Positions 46,889-60,455 of a stretch of 64,000 nucleotides of DNA are shown here, piece by piece. Source of the stretch: Alternaria dauci (Eukaryota; Ascomycota; Dothideomycetes; Pleosporales; Pleosporaceae); assembly GCF_042100115.1 (NCBI RefSeq), contig NC_091279.1:1054001-1118000 (forward strand). Reading direction: 5' to 3'. The notes below the pieces were generated by a model. The model ran no database searches. It was not told where the DNA came from and saw nothing but the letters and a program-made list of their open reading frames with translations. A program made the translations under genes and the position numbers. Each line of letters starts with the position of its first letter. Position 1 is the stretch's first letter.

Positions 46889-48592
46889 TCAGTCGACGAT
46901 GGGTTGAAGGATGTTACCGCTAAAAGACTTGTGAGCTCGTGCATGCAATCAAATATGACGTGCAACTTACGCTACGATGTTGGCCCAACCGATGAGACGC
47001 CAGTGCTTCTCGATACGTCGAGATAGGGCGACCTTCTCACCAATCTCTGTGCATGCGGGCGAAGTGAGGGATAGACGAGCAGCGTCAGCCTTGACAGCCA
47101 CAACCTTGGCACCAGTTGCAGTTGATCCGATGTTGACCATCTTTGCGATTGTTAGCCGTGTTCTGCATACAGACCAGATCGAGACATACCAAAACTTCAT
47201 TCTTTGCAAGCTTGGCCACCTTGGCCTGCTTGCCGTCTGCAGTCTTGACACCGAGCAATCTCCGGAGAAGGAAGTAGTTGACTTCGAGTTCAGTGTAGAT
47301 GTTGGGGAGATGTCCACGGAGACCGAGGACGAAACCGACGAGACGATCCGCACGACACAGAGTAGGGTCAACGCGTGTACCGACACCTAGAATGTGTTAA
47401 TTGAGGACTTGGTGATGCTGCGACGAAGGTTACATACCAATCAGTCCTCCCGGAACGGCGAATTTCAAGTCGTTGTGCTCAGCGAATAGAGACACTACTC
47501 TCGAGAAGATGGGCTTGCACTGGATCTTTCCAGCGCTGTCCTTTGAGACGATACCAGGCCTGATCTCAATCTCATCTCCCAGCTTTAGTACACCAGTCAG
47601 GATACTGCCACCAGCAACACCGCCCTTGAGCTCATCGATTTCAGCACCAGGCTTATTGACATCGAAGGATCGAATGACAATCATGTGCGGCTTTGCGGAG
47701 AAGTCTCGTACTGGAACGGGGATCTTGCTAATGAGGTGCTCGTTGATGGCATCAATGTTGAACTTGAGCTGGGCGGAGATGGGGATGATAGGCGAGCCAT
47801 CGGCAACAGTTCCTCGGATGAACTTTAGGATAGACTCGTAATGCGACGCAGCGCTGTCTTCCCGCATCAGATCGACCTTGTTTTGGAGGATGATGATGTG
47901 GTTGAGCTTCATGATCTCGATGGCAGCAAGATGTTCACTCGTCTGCGGTTGCGGGCAAGATTCGTTTCCAGCGATCAAGAGCAGTGCAGCGTCCATGACG
48001 GCAGCGCCTGACAACATAGTGCTCATGAGAATGTCGTGGCCAGGGCAGTCGACGAAAGAGACGTGGCGCTTCAGTCTGTATTTGCCCTCGCATCCTTCGC
48101 GTTCGCAGGCTGGGTCGACCTCCTTGTCGCTCTTGTATGACCGGTAGCATGTTGGGCGCGGGCACTCTGGGTTATCGCATTGGTAGATCTTCGCGTTGGC
48201 GTAACCGAGCTTGATGGTAATATTCCTCTCTAGTTCGTTCTTGAAACGGACGGTCTGCACACCGGAGATGGCTTTGACCACAGTACTCTTTCCGTGGGCG
48301 ACGTGGCCAATGGTTCCGATGTTGATGGTAGCTTGGCGGGAAATGATCTCAGGCGACAGCGGGTTGAGCGTGGTGAGGTCCAGTGTGCTTGGGTCTGGTT
48401 GTTCGCTTGTGCGCGTTAGCCATCTGGCGTAGAGCCTCGTATGTTCAACACCTACGGAAGCTCTGGGCGTTGCACGGGCGCCACGGGCTCCCGGCCCTTC
48501 TTCATCGCGGACTTTGGCTTCGTCTCCTCAATGTCCTCCTGCTCGGACACGCTCTCATCATCGCGGTGGTCGTGGTCGGACTCGGACTCCAT
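46889..48592 (-). CDS. GCD11: Translation initiation factor eIF2 subunit gamma
   Basis: The GTPase subunit of eIF2, which carries initiator Met-tRNA to the 40S ribosome. Exons 48592-48456, 48405-47438, 47386-47190, 47140-46971 and 46919-46889 give 500 residues. The G1 loop is [10 protein letters not shown]3 is DCPGH and G4 is NKVDL. Between G1 and G3 is the family's Cys-rich insertion ([11 protein letters not shown] and ACEREGC). Domains II and III continue with [18 protein letters not shown] and GWANIVAG. The last intron leaves an eleven-residue exon ending LQPIVD. The acidic N-terminal extension ([13 protein letters not shown]) comes from the first exon. Confidence 0.95.
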
Positions 48593-50540
48593 GCTGGGCA
48601 ACGTGCTCCGAGGATTGGGAATGCGGCAGGTAGTTGGATTCTAGAGTGTCGGTGGTGGTTGAGAGATGGGATTCGTCTATCGTAGTGTTGCCTTTGTGGA
48701 GACTGGCGGCTGGCAACTTTCGAGTGTAAATCCCACACAAAGTGACTCAAACCCAGATTCGGAACAGCCCACCTGTGGCGGGGCTGCGCACAGCGTCCAA
48801 GCGCCCGCGGCGAAAGGTTCTGCCGGTCTTTTGAACAAAATCTCACTCGCCGCCGTCCCGTCCTTTCCTCTTCATTGAACAACGCAAAAAAATTGCACAC
48901 TCACGAAAAGCATTTTCTTTGGAGAGACCCGTCGTCTACGGATGGTGTGAGGTTTCCATGAGAACGAAAACCGTCTGTGAAGTGGAGAGGAATACTTTGG
49001 CTGATCTTGGGTGCGGTTTCTCCCTGCTTTTGCAGTGGGAGAGAGCGCAATGATTGGTCGTACATTACATGTTTGCGTGACGTTCTTGATGTGTTGCGAG
49101 GCCGACTTGACAACGTTACCCTCGGGCATACCCAGTTGTTGTTGATGACTGTGTACATGGCATCGTTGGCTGCATACAGCTCGATTCCGCTCAAGAGCGG
49201 CTTTATCCTATGCAGAGATGCACATGCACGCTTATCGCATGTTAAAAGCAAGCTCTTCTACCACGCAGCCGTTCGCAACAGCACATAGTAGGAACCCCCG
49301 AGAAAGCTCGTCATAACAAAGACGCACAAGTCATCAATGTTGCATAGAGAATGTTGCTAGACATTATTCAATTCCTCCTCGAAGATACTCTGGCCAGTGG
49401 GACCAGGAACAGAGTTTTTCTTCCCTGGATGGGGACACATGTCTTGGCTTGATACCCTGTAAAGTAATATCTGAAAGATGCGAAACTTGAATTAGCAACT
49501 ACTGTACCTGCAACACGCCCGTCACCCAAAACAAGTGGATCACGTATCTTATCGGAGCATTTTTGTATTCTTTTTGATGTACTCATAGGTCTCTTGTATT
49601 CTTGGCGCCGCAAGTGTCCTAAATCCCACCGACACTTCTTGTTCAGCCTTCTACGCGTACGTAAGAAGAAGATGTAATCGTGTTAGTCTTTTAGTTGTCA
49701 CATCTGCATGTAAAAGCTTGTGTGTTGTGATGCACCCTCTGGAAATCGGACGTGAATGGATCCATGCATCCATGCATCCATGCCCTTCTGCTTCTGTTTG
49801 GGACTAGCTTCCTTTGTGCCACGTGGAAATCCCATCACCACGGCCGGTATACATGACTCTGAATGCCATTGAAGGATGGCAATGGAACAATGGTGCACAC
49901 GGAACCATCTTAGGTCAGCTGCATCTACAGATCGACCTACCCCTGGATATGTAAAACACGGCTATCCTTGGAAGGAAGTTTAGCACGACCCGCTAGTGCT
50001 GGTAGAGGCTACGGGCTGGGGAAGCGGGATGCTACTATCCCATGCCCATCAAGAAGCACGGATGGATAGGCAGGCCGTGAGAGAGCCTGCGGATCATTGA
50101 ACCCTGGCCCAAACTACCAGGACAGTGTACATTGAGCACATTGAGCACATGGACATGTGTCTGCTGGGCTGCAAAGGCCAGGCCCTCGCCGCGAGCCGCC
50201 CCATCGAGAGCGGCGCCGGTATCCCGCTTCCTAGCTGCATGTTGACGACGGAGGTTAGATGGACCGTGTGGGCTCCAGTTGTTGATCTGACACAGACAGT
50301 TCAGAACCTCTCACAAGCGCGCCGTATCGGGGACCAGCCCGCTTGCTTTTCAGGCTGAAACATATCAACTCGTCGACTCGGGGCACCACTGGCCTCGACA
50401 CCGTCATTGGCCCAGGCGCCTTGTAATCGAGAGCAGCCGAGTGTGAGTTGGCAGCCCTTGTTGGTCGAGATTGGACCACCTCTTCCTACGACGTTGGCGC
50501 TGCCTTGCTTTTGCGCCCTTGCGCCCGCCGACTATGGAAT
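48593..50540. other. Long divergent intergenic region
   Basis: Nearly 2 kb between the eIF2-gamma start (-) and the RhoGEF start (+). Several short frames (for example 48901-49251 on the minus strand) show no domain. A small tandem repeat of ATCCATGC lies at 49760-49783. The RhoGEF frame is open upstream of its first ATG to about 50448, so an earlier upstream exon is possible. Confidence 0.4.
49760..49783. repeat. Three tandem copies of ATCCATGC
   Basis: Three perfect 8-bp units in non-coding sequence. Too short to be assigned a function. Confidence 0.6.
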
Positions 50541-53500
50541 ATGGATTCTGATCAAGCGCATGAATATGCATTCGACCCCGGCCTCTCTGTTTCACACTGG
50601 CTGCAGTCGACTGAGCTCGACGATGCCGACCAAGATCCGGGGACCTCGCCCGAGCACTACTACTCCGCCTATACCACGACCGAGCACACAGCACCTCCTT
50701 CACCGCAACGCGGCATCGACATGCCCGCAGCGCGGCCGCGGCAGCCCATGACGAACGGCGCGCGCACAACACCCAAAGCGACCCCGAGGTCTGCTTCTGG
50801 TCCTGCATCCCCGCCTGCAGCGACTCGCACCTCCCCCCAAGTCTCCAACAAGGTCCGCGCCCTGGCCGAGCGGTTCGAGCAGTCGCCCGGAGGCAGCTCG
50901 ACGGCCTCTTCGCCTGCCGTGCGCTCGAGATCCAGGACACCGAGCCGGGCTGGGGCACACGACTCGGCCGCCAGACGTGCGAATGCGTCCATTTCGTCGA
51001 CGGCATCCGCTGCACGCCCGAGCAAAGAGGCCTCGTACGGCCCGCACAAGTTCAACAACCTGAAGCCGCGAGACCGGCCACAGCCCGCCCCATCAACTGC
51101 CCGAACTGCGCGGAGGACAAACGGCAGCAGGAGCAGCATCGACCACCACGTCTCGTCAACGTCAACGTCGACGCCCAAGAAGGTGACGTCGCCAAATCGG
51201 GCACCAGCACCAGGCGGGAGGCAGCTGTTTGGCGAAGTGCTAACGGGGCAGGATGCCTTGTCGCCAGGCTTTGGAATCCCTGGTTTCGACAGCCCGCACG
51301 GAGACACTGCACAACCCTCGACCTCGTTCAGTAGCTCGCACCATGGACGGTCCGCCAGCACGGTGACAGCAGCCTTGGCCGACGACGCGCAGCCCACACC
51401 ACGTCCACAGGCACAAGCACAGGCACAGGCACATGCGCAAGAACAAACTAGAGCACGGTCGCCCCAACGGCACACGCCACGTTCGAGGATCCCAGTAGCG
51501 ACACGGCGTTTGAGTGCCGGCTCAGACTCCAACTCGTCGACACGGTCCGTCAAATACACACCAACCCGTGCAATGAACCACAGCAACCGCGCCTCGCCGA
51601 CGAGAATGGACAGGGTTCTGGCTGCGGCCGCCGTCACTCCAGTCTCCTCCCGGGGCACAGACCAGTCAACGCTCCCCGCATCAGCTTACCGTGGATATCG
51701 CGAGAGAGGGAAGTCACCACTGGGAGCCAGGAGCGGACCCAGTGTTTCCGCTGTCGTCAATGCCCCGCCTCCGCCAACGTCGCCTCGTCTGCGCAACTCG
51801 AGAGAAAGACAGCCGCTCCAGCCCTCGCCCGCATCCCGCTCGACGAGTACCGGCCCCCATGGTGAGCAGGAATACTTCCCGCTTGCAAGCAGCTTCGACC
51901 CCCCACAAGAGCAACCCGCAGGACTTTCTGACGTTACCGAGACGGAGCAAGCCCATGATATCCGTGCGCAGACGCAGCGCACTTCACGGGATGAGCGTTC
52001 GTCACCCTCGTCAGAGCAACAGCATCTGAGCCTTCAGACGTCTAACTTGTCCGTACCACTTCTCGAGCAACCGGCGTCAGCTGTGACCGACTTTGACGAA
52101 TCGCCCGTACTGGGGCTACCCGGAAGCTTCGTTCTTACGCCGCCGACCGCGCATCCGGACCTGGAGCACCAGCTGTTGCAGCCACACGTTTTCCACCCTC
52201 CGCCGCAGAGGCCTGCTCCGCAATCGCCTGAGATGGAGAAGTCGGAGCTAGGTGTCAGAGAATCAATACCAATCATGCTCAGCGAGGAGCCGCCATCGGA
52301 GCCCTGGGAGGAGGACGTGGAGAGCTTCAGCGCCGGCCTTCAGGCTTTGTCGTACGGGTACAAGCCCGATCAAGCACACGACGTGAGAGATATGCCATCC
52401 ATGTCTCGACACGATACCAAAGGATCGCCAGGAGATTCGCTTCCTAAGCGGGACACGTTGTATCCGGACGATTCCGCCAGCATTGCTCCCTACCGAGCAC
52501 TTGGATCACTGACGCTGAACAGTGAAACCTACAGTGTTGTAAACTCAGTCTTGAACATGTACCATCAATCACCAGTCATTTCCCCGGAGTTAGCATCGAT
52601 ATCGAGAGAAAGGGTGCAGCAGGTCTCGCCCGTTATCGCACAGCACAAAGATTGGGCATCGAAAGAGTCTACAGAATCATATCTCGCTCGTCTGCTGAGT
52701 GATGCTAATGGTTCAAAGCACGACAAGGCGAGGCGAGAGCCCGAGAGAGCAGTATCTCCATTGTGTACAGATTCATACACACCGCAGCTACAGCAAGGCA
52801 CACCAGAATCACATGTTGGAGGCACAGCGATCATCTATTCTTCTTCGCGACGCTATTCACGAGAATCGGCCGGCTCTACTACCACAACCATTCAGGAAGA
52901 TGCGTCTCATTCTGGCAGCTCTTCCGGCGACCCTTCTCATAATGCGCTATCACGAACGTCAACGGATGAGCACAAATCAGTTGCAGCCAACCGCATTGAA
53001 CTTCCACAACTTGCATGGACCAATGGCGGTCTTGGACTTGACTTACAGCACAGCATGCCGCATTCACTTCCAGCGCCTCCCCGTCCCAACTACTCACCAC
53101 CGCCTCCCCCTGTGAACCCGTCCATTGATCAACATCTCTCCTCTCGACCTAATCCCTACAACTCTACGCCACAACATCAACAGCTTTCACGACCCATGCT
53201 CAAGGACGACAAATTCGAAATGCACCCCGCTCGGTCACGTACTCCGGTCCTTCACGTTCACGAACAAAGTCTCGAGGACCGGTATGGTACTCCACAACCT
53301 ATCGAATCTACTGTGGATGTGCCATGTGAAGCCGAGCAAGGCGAAAACGGTCAGCCTGACCCTGCCAAGCAAGCTCTGATAAAGCGATATCGCACTTTGC
53401 AAGAGCTTCTTCATACCGAGCATCAGTTCTGCATAGACATGATGATCGCACACAACATCTTCGAAGCAACTGCATCGAATCTGATGAGTGAGAAGGAAAA

Positions 53501-55828
53501 GAGATTGCTCTTCAGCAATTGCAAAGAACTAGAAAAGTTCTCTCTGTCGCTGTTTCGTGCCTTCAAAAAGGCCGCGAAGCCTATTGTCAACTACGAGATA
53601 TCACCCCCAACCGGTCCCTGGAACCGTGACTCCTCTGACGGCAAATCTTATGATTCCGGAGAATCGCCAATGCATGCTCGGCGGCCATCTGAGGACTCTC
53701 CGGATCAGTTCGAGAATTGCACTCTGGAGAACGATCGATTGACCACGATTGGCCAGGTTTTCCTGGACAATAAGGAAAAGATGGAGCGGCTCTACACGAC
53801 ATATTTCCTTAATCAAGACAATGCTAGCGCTTACATCAAAAAGAACCACGGTAATGAGACCCTATCTGGATGGGTGGCTGCTTGCTTTGAGCAGGTAGAA
53901 AATATGACTCAGGCCTGGGACTTGGACTCTTTGTTGTTGAAGCCGTGTCAGCGCCTGTTGAAGTATCCGCTGATTCTTCAGTCCTTGCAAGAAATCACAG
54001 ATCCGGACCATCCTGATTTACCGAAAATCAAAGAAGCTCATGAAGAACTGAGAGCAATGAGTCAGCGTATTAACCAGGCCAAGGCACGTTCTGATACCTT
54101 CCGCGCTGCCGCCTCTGAAGGCAAGAAGGAGAAGAAAAGCGGTCTGGGCAAGACTTTTGTCAAGGCCTTCATACCCAAGGTCGATAAGAGCAAGGCATAT
54201 GACGAAGCCGACAAGACCTTCAAAGACCAAGACTACAAGTCAAAAGAGCAGAAGTTCGGAGGACACTTCTTCCAGCTCCAGATTGTTATTCGTGATTTCG
54301 AACAGTACCTTGACTCGATTACGGAGCATTACCTTCAGCTCAATATTGTGTTTTTGGGTTTCATCACCGTCTGCGAGGTGGCGCCATCTGTGTACCCGGA
54401 AATCGAGAGTACATGGCGAAAATGGGCAATGGCTCATTTCGAGCTGCAGAACAAGGCATTGGAGGAGCACGTAAGGTACCCCAAGATTGTACCACTAATA
54501 TCCGGCTGACCATGTCACAGAAAGCTGCCGTTCGAAGCCGCGTTTTGAAGCCTGTGGGCGACCTCTGGGAGATGTGGGTTTCTTATCAGAAGACCATCGA
54601 GCAACGCAAGAAATATCTGCTATACTACGTCAAGCACAAGCAAGCCCTCGACCGTGGGGAAAAGATTGATCCCGACGTAGAGGAGTCTTCCAAAAAGTTC
54701 AGTACGATAAACGACACTCTCAAGCATGAGTTACCTCTTCTCTACGAAAGAACAAAGAGCCTCATGCGCACGCTCATGACTCTGTTCATGTGTTTGCAAA
54801 AGGACTGGTACAAGACTTGCTCGAAGAAGATCCTTCCGCTACTTGAGAGCGAGCCCCAGCACACGACATCCCTTCGTTACGACCTCGAGTCGTACGTGGA
54901 ACGCTTCCACTCAGATTACAAACCGCTGCAGGATTCGGCAAACAGGATGGGCATCATCAACCGGAATCTCCTGGTTGACATTTCCAACATGACGTCTCCC
55001 GTTCCGACACTCTCTTCCGATGGTGGTGCCTCGTCACGCAACTCATCGTCGCGTCGTACTGAGTCCATTGGGAGCGAGGCATCAATGCTCGATTCAAAGA
55101 CCCGCAACAGTGGTGGTTATGCACCTCGATCACATCCACGAAGTCTTGACAACCCGCCGCGGTCTTCCCCTGCAGGGCCAGCGTATCCTTCTCTCTACCC
55201 ACCCAACACATCAGGTCGTTCTGGACCTGGACCTACATCGTTACGGGAAGCCCGTGCACTCAGCCCTACATCTGACAATAGTGACGCCACTATAGTCCGC
55301 AGAGAGCGACGCAATACCGGTCCCTCTCGTAACAACCATAATTACATGGGTCTCGACGGCGCGGTAGACATCGAGCACTCACCGCTGAGCATTAACGCAT
55401 TCGATTTCCCACCCCAACTTGGTCCATCCTTCCTCTCACCTTCGCAACCAGCTGTCCACACTTTCTCCGCGCCCACCTCTCAGCCAGCATCACTACCGGG
55501 ATCTACTCGTGCATCTGGCGTCTTCAACTCAGCACTGCCAATGTCGGATTCTCCTGCGCGTGGTAGCGTTGAAGACCTCCCCACTACACCTGCGGATACC
55601 GATGAGCCAGAGGTACTCTTCTTAGCGGCCAGCCTCTTCGAATTCAACATTGCTCATGATCGCCGTGAAGGCGGAATTCCATATCTCGTGTACGTACCGG
55701 GCGAGATTTTCGATGTTATTGGTATGAAGGGTGAGCTATGGCTCGCGCGGAATCAAGACGATCAAACAAAGACAGTAGGATGGATTTGGGAAAAGCACTT
55801 TGCGCGCATTTTACCCGAAGATGCATAG
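50541..55828 (+). CDS. Rho guanine nucleotide exchange factor, DH-BAR-SH3 (Gef1/Tuba-like)
   Basis: Likely activates Cdc42 or another Rho GTPase at membranes. Exons 50541-54470 and 54521-55828 give 1745 residues. The first roughly 940 residues are disordered, Ser/Pro-rich, and include a Gln-Ala tract encoded by a CAGGCA repeat near 51409-51440. The DH domain follows at about 945-1180, with LIKRYRTLQELLHTEHQFC (see around 53372) and the conserved LLLKPCQRLLKYPLILQSL region. A BAR-type helical domain spans about 1195-1500 (GKTFVKAFIPKVDKSKAYDE, then RSRVLKPVGDLWEMW). The end has an SH3-like segment (AASLFEFN, LWLARNQ, GWIWEKHF). No PH domain is seen; DH-BAR without PH is as in S. pombe Gef1 and animal Tuba. 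Confidence 0.9.
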
Positions 55829-56589
55829 TTCGGCTTCCAGCAGTCGGTTCACTACGAGGACCATAATTTGCTCAACTCGGATTTAGTTGGGGGCGTTTTC
55901 GGCGAATATGCCACCGACTTAGTGGCGTTGCGTGTGTGCGTTTCTCGTCCGTTCTGGTTTCTTTCCTTTTGTGATTCCCCAAATCCCTCCTTCTTACCAT
56001 TTGGAATTTCGACCGAATTCACTTCTACCTTGACATTCTCCGAGTACGCAAAATCTACGACCACGGCTGCCCAGGGCGGGAGGCATTGCTGGCGTCTACC
56101 CTTTTGAAACCTAACTTCCTTGTATGTATTTACGGGAGAGATGATTTACACCACCTTTTGGGGCATTTTGTTCAATCTGGCACGATTGTTGTGAGATTTG
56201 GTTGTATTTGGGAATGCGCTTTTTGTTGATTCTTGTTTGGGGAAGGACTTTTCGCCGCACTAGTGTATGAGTATGACTATTGAGAGGACCTCGAATAGAG
56301 AATAGTTCAGTGTTGTTGCATCTACTACTTGCCGCAGACAGTGAGCATCTTTGGGTGATATATCGATTGGATGAACTAGCCGAAGAGTTGGCAAGAATTC
56401 TTGTCGCATTAGACTCAAAGTATCTACTGTGTCTCCCTGCAACGAGTCAAGCAGATAGAAAACTATGCACACCTCTACCTAGAATATGTCGTACAACTTA
56501 TCGAGAAGAGGCCATTTTGTAGAGAGAAGGCAACACAAAATCTACATTCATCTAGTGTTAAGCATGAATCTCACGGTAGCCTCTAAAAC
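55829..56589. other. Convergent intergenic region
   Basis: 0.76 kb between the RhoGEF (+) and M16 protease (-) 3' ends. AT-rich with no supported gene. Confidence 0.4.
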
Positions 56590-59500
56590 CTACTCCTCCA
56601 TTTCCGACCCACTTTCAGAACCATCTTCGCTACCTGACATATCTTCGTCGTCCTCCTCCTCATCGTCCTCTTCGCCCTCAAGACCGTATGCGTCCTGGAA
56701 GTCAGCTAGCTGCTTGATCTTAATCTTGAAGCCCACGTCTTCAAAGTCTTTCTTGAGACCCTGTACAGAAAAGTAAGCATCGTTTCAAAGCAGGAGATAA
56801 AGGTAGATGAGGAAGGACTTACATCAGTCATGATACCACCACACGTTACGACTAGATCCGCCTTCTCAGGTACGAACACGCCAGCTACAATCTCGTTCAA
56901 AATCTTCCTAACGTCTTCCTCAGTCACCTTGCGCACCTCACGAAGCGCCCACTCTTGCCAATCCTTGCCAACACCACGCGTGACAAGATCAATAAAGGAG
57001 CTCCTGGCAGCATCGACAATAGTAGCGCGCTCATCGACAAAGTCGCGCACAATACTAGAAATGGCACCTTCGAGGGCCAGCTTCTCAAACTTCTGCGTAC
57101 CATCACCGTACTCCTTGATGACAGTCTTTGCTTTGTTGTACGCGGCAAATACGTTGGGGGATTTGGAAATGCGGAACTTGAGTAGTCCTGTCTCGGGATC
57201 ACGGAAAAAGTTACTGCCGTATGCGAGACCTGTGCCACGGATTGACTGCCACATCGGGCCCTCCACCGCATCGAGATAGGCCAGTGCGACCATGAGTGGC
57301 GGAAGTTGAGCGTTTGTGTACCCCTTTGGTCCTTTGGATGTGAGGACTGCAAAAGAAGAGTCGATGGGCATAGGGATTATGTAGTGTGTACCACCTGGGT
57401 TGCGGCCGATATCTGATAGGAGTGCATTGCGATCATCGATCGGGTTTACAGTCGGCTTTGGGCCGGGCTTGAAAGCATCAGTGAGATGTCTGAAGGTGGA
57501 TACTGGGTTTGGCAGAGTCTCGAGATTGGCGGTCACGAGAATGCGCATGTTGGAAAAGGTCAATAGGTGCTTGCGCAAGGCGTCGAGCTTGTCGAGAACC
57601 TGTTGAGGCTCCGTCTTGAGCAATTTCAGGATGCGCTTTAGGTAGAGACCTTTGACTAATGTTCCAGTTGCGCGAACGGCTGACGCAGCATCGTAGTGAA
57701 TCATACGATCGACTGCGAAGCTCATCGAGTTACCGTCGCGCTTCTCTTCTGGTACGTCCGCTAGCATCTTCTTGACTGCAGAGATGATACGCTCAGTGTC
57801 AAACACTGAGTCAACAAGCATTGACCTGAGCCATAAGACAACCGTCTCGAACTTTTCAGCCTCAGCAACGAAGGGAATGTAAATCATCTCAGAACTTCCA
57901 ATGTCGGTACCGCGGTCCATGGAGTATTCAATCGTATCTTGCTCAAGCTTGGTGATGACCTCTTCAAACTCGATGCGTTTTCCATCCTTCATGATAGGAG
58001 TAGCGAAGAAGTTGGTGAGATATACGCCGAGCAGAGGCTTGAGTTCCGTTGGTAGCGAGGCGGTCCCAAGCGCTAAGCCGAAGTGCACGAAAGAGGTTGG
58101 GATGTGTTCGAAGTGGATGAACAATGGGAGATCGTTCTCATCTTTGTCGACAATCTGCTGGATATTGTTCTCTGAGGTACCCAGCTTCTTTGCTAGTCCA
58201 GAGCGTGCTGTAATGGTCTCGTAGAAGTGGATAGACTCAGTGCTCGGAACCCGAACACCGGCAATGATCTCTTCTGGGATGGGCTTGTCGTTCTCCTCTT
58301 GGGCTTCCTTGAGCTTCTGCGCCAGGTTCTTCAGTCCCTCTTCACCTAGCTTTTCTCGCTGTGCCTTGACTCGTGCAACTTCGTCTGCTTTAATCTTGTC
58401 TGACAATGCCTTTGAGGGTTTACCGAGAATGGAAACGTGATGAGCATCTACCATCCACTTGATCAGATACGCTCGCCACTCCTCCTCAGTCCAGTTTTCC
58501 AAAGTATCGAATACGTCAAGAGTTGCCATGGCATCTTCAAGGTGGGTTCCATTCCGGTCACCGAAGACGTGGTCTTTGATTATCGGATCTTTGTATTCAT
58601 CCATACCGATCTCGGACATGTATCGAGTTTGACGCTTGAAACGGTGGAGACAGTCTTTAAGATAGCTCATATCAAGCGGCTTGGAAGTGTGTTCTTTGAG
58701 GACTTCGAAAAAACGTTTCTCTGCATCCGCCAGCTTATCTGTCTCTACTGATGACAGGGTCCACCAAATGATCATGTCGGTATGCCCTTTGCACCAAAAG
58801 TAGACCATGCTTGCAAGGTGTTCCTTCTCGACAAGCGTATTTACCAGGACCGAAACAGATGAACCAGCAAGATAGTTGAGCAGGGTGTTGATGGCAGTCT
58901 CTCCCAGATCGTCGATGGTCTTGGGCCCTAGGAAGGCGATCTGAACCTCACCCGTTGATTCGTCCTCTTCTGGAAACTCGACTGTGTCAACAATGGTTTT
59001 GCTCAGCGGTGGAGTCTGCTTTGATTCAACCCATGGACGCTTAAAGGGCGCATCGTAAGCCGGTACGCGATCAATGACCTGGTCCTCGAACTTGTCCAGT
59101 ACTTGCAGAAGATTTGGGTGATCGACCTCTCCGATGAGCACGAGTCGTATGTTCTTAGGTTGGTACATGTCTCGATGGAATTGGCGGATGCGCTCTGCGG
59201 TAGAGACTCGTAGGTTCTCCATGAGTCCACCTGTCTCCATGCGGAAACCGTCACCTTCAGGGTAGAGGAGGCGGCGCATCTGAAGATCCATCAGGTCGCC
59301 CTGTAGGTTTTGACGTCCTTGCATTTCAGAGTAGACAACACCTGCATCTTCTCCTTTGCCATCGACGTGATGGACCTCAGTGTAGCAACCGGCATCGGTA
59401 AGCGTAGGTACAATGAGATGATCCAGGTAAATAGGCAGCAGCTGAGCGAAACCTTCCCAGCCTGCAGTTGACAGAGTATAGACTGTTTCGGAGACATCTG

Positions 59501-59845
59501 TCCATGCATTCGTGTCGGAATATGATCGAGTGGCAATTTTGTCTAGTACGCCTTTGAAGGGATATCTCCGTGAGCCCATGAAGCAGAGATGCTCAAGGGT
59601 ATGCGCTACGTCAGTTAGTAAAGAGCTGTGGAGTAAGAGTCAAAAAAGAACTCACGTGCGCCCGAATCGTCGTGAATCTCGGTAGCTACTGCAAAGTTTC
59701 CATACACTTTCGGGCCCTTGCGATCAACTACGACTACTCGAAGACCGGTTCGCTGCGATTCGTACTGAGTGAAAGTGGCATCAGCATAGTTTGCTTTGAA
59801 CTGTTGCAGCTTCTTGAAATGCGACTCATGCTGCATTGACCCCAT
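56590..59845 (-). CDS. M16 family zinc metalloprotease (yeast YOL098C/SDD3-like)
   Basis: Exons 59845-59656, 59605-56823 and 56760-56590 give 1047 residues, the size of the cytosolic or mitochondrial pitrilysin-like group. The inverted zinc motif HxxEH is HTLEH at residues 65-69, created across the first intron. The downstream metal-binding Glu is in VVYSEMQGR, near residue 157. Two tandem M16 halves are visible, the second with GLAYGSNFFRDPETG and the inactive-domain pattern. The C-terminal exon is strongly acidic (EEDDEEEDDEDMSGSED). The Met at 59845 is the first in frame and matches homologue starts (MxxxxHFKKL). Its specific substrates are not known. Confidence 0.9.
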
Positions 59846-60455
59846 GGTGTCGGGTCTGAAGGAGAGCGGCAAATTTGGAACGAGGTTGCTGAAATAGTCT
59901 TCGTCGTTGCTCAGGCTACAGGCACAGGCCGCTTTGTCCGAATTGGTACTACCATTGTTGTGTTAGCTGACTTGTCGTACATAGCCGATACATGCTTGCC
60001 TTCAGGGTGCGATGCTAGCGCCTAAAACTAGATGTTTAGTTTAACGGGAAAACTCGAGACTCACGAGAGGATAAGAAGAAGTATGGATAGCAGAGAGCTA
60101 GTCCGGAGGCACAAGGAAAGAAGAAATGGTGGAGAGCAAGGACTGGAAGATGGAAGCCGCCCAGTAACAATGCTGCGACGTCGCCTAGATGCTGCTATGG
60201 CGGATAAACCAAGGAGCCCTGACTCCGATTTGTCTTCTGTGATTGTCTTCAAACGCACATGTGCCAGGTTCTTCGGTCAAGCACACGGCTTACCCGTGGC
60301 GGGGTAAGTGTGGCGGGGCAGGGACGCATCAGTTGACGTCGCTTGGACGTCCGTGCAGCTTCAACGTTGGTGCTGCAACGTTGCGGCTGCCCTGCGAATC
60401 AACCCGCCCTTGTGCTTTTGTCGATATCGACATGTCAATCGCCCCGTGATTCCAA
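59846..60455. promoter_or_regulatory. Divergent promoter between the M16 protease and ZW10 genes
   Basis: About 0.6 kb with no supported gene; short frames only. Presumably carries both promoters. Confidence 0.4.

Noticed and set aside
48901..49251. Minus-strand frame upstream of eIF2-gamma
   Set aside because: No domain or plausible promoter context; probably chance.
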